A DNA stretch of 64,000 bases from Actinostola sp. cb2023 (lineage: Eukaryota; Cnidaria; Anthozoa; Actiniaria; Actinostolidae), in NCBI GenBank assembly GCA_033675265.1, contig JAUJYZ010000332.1:141065-205064 (forward strand). The letters run 5' to 3'. Numbering within the stretch: the first letter of the stretch is position 1; each line of letters begins with the position of its first letter. Shown here piece after piece: positions 57,801 to 64,000 of this stretch. Below the pieces are notes generated by a model. That model had not been told where the DNA came from, searched no databases, and saw only the letters and a list, made by a program, of their open reading frames with translations. Both the position numbers and the translations under genes were made by a program.

Positions 57801-60800
57801 AAGGAAAACACAAAAATAGCAGTATCATCTTACTTCTACCGCTTCACACATGCGCACCAATACTACTAATACTCTACATAGGTAGACCGGGAATGGGTCA
57901 GGGTAGACCGGGAAGACCAATCGCGATTTTTTACAGTTCGGTAACGTAGCTGGCCTGCTATCTTTCTTATTGTTTTCCATTTACGTTAATACCCGTGATG
58001 GATAGTCTTTTTTTTTTTGCTCCATCTAAGACCGAGTCCATTACCAATGATCTACTTAATGCTAGCAGACGATTTGAAGAATTTGCATTGAAGTTTCTCG
58101 AATAATTAACGAAGATGGCGACCGCTCGTGGTCTCCCATGTTTCTTACTTTTTTACCTGCTTGTAGCATGACTAGCCTATGAAAGTTATTTGAACCTCAT
58201 TATTGTGAAGCTTAAGCTGAACGCTGTTACTTCTGACGAAACTTTACGACATGATGTCCTCCCGTTTATTCACAAAATAACTTCTCTGGCTGTGGCTGTG
58301 GCACACACTCAATGAAGATATAAGTATAATAATCATATAAATAATACATTTTTGGATGATTTCAGTAAAAAAAAAAAACAGCAAGGAAAACACAAAAATA
58401 GCAGTATCATCTTACTTCTACCGCTTCACACATGTGCACCAATACTAGTAATACTCTACATAGGTAGACCGGGAATGGGTCAGGGTAGACCTGGAAGACC
58501 AATCGCGATTTTTTACAGTTCGGTACCGTAGCTGGCCTGCTATCTTTCTTATTGTTTTCCATATACGTTAATACCCGTGATGGATAGTCTTTTTTCTTTT
58601 GCTCCATCTAAGACCGAGTCCATTACCAATGATCTACTTAATGCTAGCAGACGATTTGAAGAATTTGCATTGAAGTTTCTCGAATAATTAACCAAGATGG
58701 CGACCACTCGTGGTCTCCCATGTTTCTTACTTTTTTACCTGCTTGTAGCATGACTAGCCTATGAAAGTTATTTGAACCTCATTATTGTGAAGCTTAAGCT
58801 GAATGCTGTTACTTATGACGAAACTTTACCACATGATGTCCTCCCGTTTATTCACAAAATAACTTTTCGGGCTGTGGCTGTGGCACACACACTCAATGAA
58901 GATATAAGTATAATAATCATATAAATAATACATTTTTGGATGATTTCAGTAAAAAAAAAAACAGCAAGGAAAACACAAAAATAGCAGTATCATCTTACTT
59001 CTACCGCTTCACACATGTGCACCAATACTAGTAATACTCTACATAGGTAGACCGGGAATGGGTCAGGGTAGACCTGGAAGACCAATCGCGATTTTTTACA
59101 GTTCGGTACCGTAGCTGGCCTGCTATCTTTCTTATTGTTTTCCATTTACGTTAATACCCGTGATGGATAGTCTTTTTTCTGTTGCTCCATCTAAGACCGA
59201 GTCCATTACCAATGATCTACTTAATGCTAGCAGACGATTTGAAGAATTTGCATTGAAGTTTCTCGAATAATTAACCAAGATGGCGACCACTCGTGGTCTC
59301 TCCCATGTTTCTTACTTTTTTACCTGCTTGTAGCATGACTAGCCTATGAAAGTTATTTGAACCTCATTATTGTGAAGCTTAAGCTGAATGCTGTTACTTT
59401 ATGACGAAACTTTACCACATGATGTCCGCCCGTTTATTCACAAAATAACTTCTCGGCTGTGGCTGTGGCACACACTCAATGAAGATATAAGTATAATAAT
59501 CATATAAATAATACATTTTTGGATGATTTCAGTAAAAAAAAAACAGCAAGGAAAACACAAAAATAGCAGTATCATCTTACTTCTACCGCTTCACACATGT
59601 GCACCAATACTAGTAATACTCTACATAGGTAGACCGGGAATGGGTCAGGGTAGACCTGGAAGACCAATCGCGATTTTTTTTACAGTTCGGTACCGTAGCT
59701 GGGCCTGCTATCTTTCTTATTGTTTTCCATTTACGTTAATACCCGTGATGAATAGTCTTTTTTCTGTTGCTCCATCTAAGACCGAGTCCATTACCAATGA
59801 TCTACTTAATGCTAGCAGACGATTTGAAGAATTTGCATTGAAGTTTCTCGAATAATTAACCAAGATGGCGACCACTCGTGGTCTCCCATGTTTCTTACTT
59901 TTTTACCTGCTTGTAGCATGACTAGCCTATGAAAGTTATTTGAACCTCATTATTGTGAAGCTTAAGCTGAATGCTGTTACTTATGACGAAACTTTACCAC
60001 ATGATGTCCTCCCGTTTATTCACAAAATAACTTTTCCGGCTGTGGCTGTGGCACACACTCAATGAAGATATAAGTATAATAATCATATAAATAATACATT
60101 TTTGGATGATTTCAGTAAAAAAAAAACAGCAAGGAAAACACAAAAAAATAGCAGTATCATCTTACTTCTACCGCTTCACACATGTGCACCAATACTAGTA
60201 ATACTCTACATAGGTAGACCGGGAATGGGTCAGGGTAGACCTGGAAGACCAATCGCGATTTTTTTTACAGTTCGGTACCGTAGCTGGCCTGCTATCTTTC
60301 TTATTGTTTTCCATATACGTTAATACCCGTGATGGATAGTCTTTTTTCTGTTGCTCCATCTAAGACCGAGTCCATTACCAATGATCTACTTAATGCTAGC
60401 AGACGATTTGAAGAATTTGCATTGAAGTTTCTCGAATAATTAACCAAGATGGCGACCACTCGTGGTCTCCCATGTTTCTTACTTTTTTACCTGCTTGTAG
60501 CATGACTAGCCTATGAAAGTTATTTGAACCTCATTATTGTGAAGCTTAAGCTGAATGCTGTTACTTATGACGAAACTTTACCACATGATGTCCGCCCGTT
60601 TATTCACAAAATAACTTCTCCGGCTGTGGCTGTGGCACACACTCAATGAAGATATAAGTATAATAATCATATAAATAATACATTTTTCGATGATTTCAGT
60701 AAAAAAAAACAGCAAGGAAAACACAAAAATAGCAGTATCATCTTACTTCTACCGCTTCACACATGTGCACCAATACTAGTAATACTCTACATAGGTAGAC

Positions 60801-63800
60801 CGGGAATGGGTCAGGGTAGACCTGGAAGACCAATCGCGATTTTTTACAGTTCGGTACCGTAGCTGGCCTGCTATCTTTCTTATTGTTTTCCATTTACGTT
60901 AATACCCGTGATGGATAGTCTTTTTTTTTTTTGCTCCATCTAAGACCGAGTCCATTACCAATGATCTACTTAATGCTAGCAGACGATTTGAAGAATTTGC
61001 ATTGAAGTTTCTCGAATAATTAACCAAGATGGCGACCACTCGTGGTCTCCCATGTTTCTTACTTTTTTACCTGCTTGTAGCATGACTAGCCTATGAAAGT
61101 TATTTGAACCTCATTATTGTGAAGCTTAAGCTGAACGCTGTTACTTCTGACGAAACTTTACGACATGATGTCCTCCCGTTTATTCACAAAATAACTTTTC
61201 GGGCTGTGGCTGTGGCACACACTCAATGAAGATATAAGTATAATAATAATATAAATAATACATTTTTGGATGATTTCAGTAAAAAAAAAACAGCAAGGAA
61301 AACACAAAAATAGCAGTATCATCTTACTTCTACCGCTTCACACATGTGCACCAATACTAGTAATACTCTACATAGGTAGACCGGGAATGGGTCAGGGTAG
61401 ACCTGGAAGACCAATCGCGATTTTTTACAGTTCGGTACCGTAGCTGGCCTGCTATCTTTCTTATTGTTTTCCATTTACGTTAATACCCGTGATGGATAGT
61501 CTTTTTTTCTGTTGCTCCATCTAAGACCGAGTCCATTACCAATGATCTACTTAATGCTAGCAGACGATTTGAAGAATTTGCATTGAAGTTTCTCGAATAA
61601 TTAACCAAGATGGCGACCACTCGTGGTCTCCCATGTTTCTTACTTTTTTACCTGCTTGTAGCATGACTAGCCTATGAAAGTTATTTGAACCTCATTATTG
61701 TGAAGCTTAAGCTGAATGCTGTTACTTATGACGAAACTTTACCACATGATGTCCGCCCGTTTATTCACAAAATAACTTCTCCGGCTGTGGCTGTGGCACA
61801 CACTCAATGAAGATATAAGTATAATAATCATATAAATAATACATTTTTGGATGATTTCAGTAAAAAAAAAACAGCAAGGAAAACACAAAAATAGCAGTAT
61901 CATCTTACTTCTACCGCTTCACACATGTGCACCAATACTAGTAATACTCTACATAGGTAGACCGGGAATGGGTCAGGGTAGACCTGGAAGACCAATCGCG
62001 ATTTTTTTACAGTTCGGTACCGTAGCTGGCCTGCTATCTTTCTTATTGTTTTCCATTTACGTTAATACCCGTGATGGATAGTCTTTTTTCTGTTGCTCCA
62101 TCTAAGACCGAGTCCATTACCAATGATCTACTTAATGCTAGCAGACGATTTGAAGAATTTGCATTGAAGTTTCTCGAATAATTAACCAAGATGGCGACCA
62201 CTCGTGGTCTCCCATGTTTCTTACTTTTTTACCTGCTTGTAGCATGACTAGCCTATGAAAGTTATTTGAACCTCATTATTGTGAAGCTTAAGCTGAATGC
62301 TGTTACTTATGACGAAACTTTACCACATGATGTACGCCCGTTTATTCACAAAATAACTTCTCCGGCTGTGGCTGTGGCACACACTCAATGAAGATATAAG
62401 TATAATAATCATATAAATAATACATTTTTGGATGATTTCAGTAAAAAAAAAAACAGCAAGGAAAACACAAAAATAGCAGTATCATCTTACTTCTACCGCT
62501 TCACACATGTGCACCAATACTAGTAATACTCTACATAGGTAGACCGGGAATGGGTCAGGGTAGACCTGGAAGACCAATCGCGATTTTTTACAGTTCGGTA
62601 CCGTAGCTGGCCTGCTATCTTTCTTATTGTTTTCCATTTACGTTAATACCCGTGATGGATAGTCTTTTTTCTTTTGCTCCATCTAAGACCGAGTCCATTA
62701 CCAATGATCTACTTAATGCTAGCAGACGATTTGAAGAATTTGCATTGAAGTTTCTCGAATAATTAACCAAGATGGCGACCACTCGTGGTCTCCCATGTTT
62801 CTTACTTTTTTACCTGCTTGTAGCATGACTAGCCTATGAAAGTTATTTGAACCTCATTATTGTGAAGCTTAAGCTGAATGCTGTTACTTATGACGAAACT
62901 TTACCACATGATGTACGCCCGTTTATTCACAAAATAACTTCTCCGGCTGTGGCTGTGGCACACACTCAATGAAGATATAAGTATAATAATCATATAAATA
63001 ATACATTTTTGGATGATTTCAGTAAAAAAAAAAACAGCAAGGAAAACACAAAAATAGCAGTATCATCTTACTTCTACCGCTTCACACATGTGCACCAATA
63101 CTAGTAATACTCTACATAGGTAGACCGGGAATGGGTCAGGGTAGACCGGGAAGACCAATCGCGATTTTTTACAGTTCGGTACCGTAGCTGGCCTGCTATC
63201 TTTCTTATTGTTTTCCATTTACGTTAATACCCGTGATGGATAGTCTTTTTTTTTTTTGCTCCATCTAAGACCGAGTCCATTACCAATGATCTACTTAATG
63301 CTAGCAGACGATTTGAAGAATTTGCATTGAAGTTTCTCGAATAATTAACGAAGATGGCGACCACTCGTGGTCTCCCATGTTTCTTACTTTTTTACCTGCT
63401 TGTAGCATGACTAGCCTATGAAAGTTATTTGAACCTCATTATTGTGAAGCTTAAGCTGAACGCTGTTACTTCTGACGAAACTTTACGACATGATGTCCTC
63501 CCGTTTATTCACAAAATAACTTCTCTGGCTGTGGCTGTGGCACACACTCAATGAAGATATAAGTATAATAATCATATAAATAATACATTTTTGGATGATT
63601 TCAGTAAAAAAAAAACAGCAAGGAAAACACAAAAATAGCAGTATCATCTTACTTCTACCGCTTCACACATGTGCACCAATACTAGTAATACTCTACATAG
63701 GTAGACCGGGAATGGCTCAGGGTAGACCTGGAAGACCAATCGCGATTTTTTACAGTTCGGTACCGTAGCTGGCCTGCTATCTTTCTTATTGTTTTCCATA

Positions 63801-64000
63801 TACGTTAATACCCGTGATGGATAGTCTTTTTTCTGTTGCTCCATCTAAGACCGAGTCCATTACCAATGATCTACTTAATGCTAGCAGACGATTTGAAGAA
63901 TTTGCATTGAAGTTTCTCGAATAATTAACCAAGATGGCGACCACTCGTGGTCTCCCATGTTTCTTACTTTTTTACCTGCTTGTAGCATGACTAGCCTATG
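42889..64000 (+). repeat. ~580-bp satellite array, 37 monomer starts, higher-order structure
   Basis: ATG-GATAGTC-type landmarks stand at 42889, 43469, 44048, 44628, 45208, 45788, 46368, 46947, 47526, 48107, 48691, 49272, 49858, 50438, 51018, 51600, 52179, 52762, 53343, 53924, 54506, 55090, 55670, 56252, 56832, 57412, 57998, 58580, 59163, 59748, 60332, 60911, 61492, 62074, 62654, 63236 and 63817. Spacing is 579-586 bp, with most length change in poly-A and poly-T runs. Monomers are very similar but carry diagnostic variants (GACCGCTCG/GACCACTCG, GGTCATGG/GGTCAGGG) that recur about every 2.32 kb. The array leaves the window. All short ORFs here are repeats of the same monomer. Confidence 0.95.
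44628..46946 (+). repeat. Representative tetrameric higher-order unit
   Basis: Four monomers (44628, 45208, 45788, 46368) form a unit that repeats almost exactly from 46947. The variants GGTCATGGTAG (44527, 46846, 49171), GACCGCTCG (45905, 48228, 50556) and GATTTGTTTTGCAG (45132, 47450) recur with steps of ~2320 bp. Confidence 0.8.

Noticed and set aside
42889..64000. Selenocysteine (TGA) recoding in the satellite frame, since LVA-TGA-LAYESY and HTQ-TGA-RYKYNN read on
   Set aside because: No SECIS-like structure was identified, TAA and TAG also occur in the same frame, and monomers differ by frame-breaking homopolymer indels.
42889..64000. CRISPR-like array
   Set aside because: Repeat length (~580 bp), absence of distinct spacers and the eukaryotic context rule it out.
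1..64000. tRNA or rRNA genes
   Set aside because: No tRNA box A/B pair with cloverleaf and no conserved rRNA segment was recognised by eye.

Overview
The window is animal nuclear DNA. It has short exons with GT/AG introns, a BEN-domain gene, Penelope-like, PIF/Harbinger and Tc1-like elements, many foldback elements and a long satellite. The TE spectrum and several protein families fit an anthozoan cnidarian (stony coral or sea anemone). That assignment rests on family recognition, not on a database search. No rRNA, tRNA, CRISPR or prokaryotic operon was seen.

Layout. 0-3 kb holds foldback repeats and a palindromic AAGATCTT array. 3.06-3.5 kb (minus) is a Ser-rich, apparently frame-broken ORF. 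4.4-9.0 kb is the best host gene, an 8-exon BEN-domain gene whose last intron was invaded by nested mobile elements. 9.3-10.1 kb is a foldback carrying a nested MITE. 10.1-16.4 kb is a complete TTAA-flanked DNA transposon with ~790-bp terminal inverted repeats (TIRs) and a very large spliced transposase. 16.8-21.1 kb is a PIF/Harbinger element with divergent genes, whose outer ends are AAGATCTT arrays. 21.6-28.1 kb is a graveyard of fragments: a ZMYM/Crypton-like piece, small Lys/Ser-rich candidate exons, a broken HECT-like E3 gene and a broken P-loop (SF3-like) ATPase gene. 28.5-32.7 kb holds a Penelope tail, TTAA foldbacks and a pogo-like MITE. 33.0-40.1 kb is a 7.1-kb Tc1-like (DD34E) element with a convergent five-exon SAM-domain accessory gene. 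A 1.3-kb near-perfect palindrome lies between the two genes. 40.1-42.8 kb has degenerate ~363-bp repeats and a Penelope GIY-YIG tail. From 42.9 kb to the window end is a ~580-bp satellite: 37 monomer starts, with tetrameric higher-order structure over much of it.

The most notable system-level features are four. First, a candidate autonomous TTAA transposon and a palindrome with similar termini. Second, the Tc1-like element with a SAM-domain partner gene. Third, Harbinger ends built from palindromic arrays. Fourth, a higher-order satellite whose 579-nt (193-codon) monomer is unusually open in one frame. Most mobile genes are dead (nonsense codons, frameshifts, insertions). Exon phases nevertheless stay consistent, so the gene models can be reconstructed from sequence alone.
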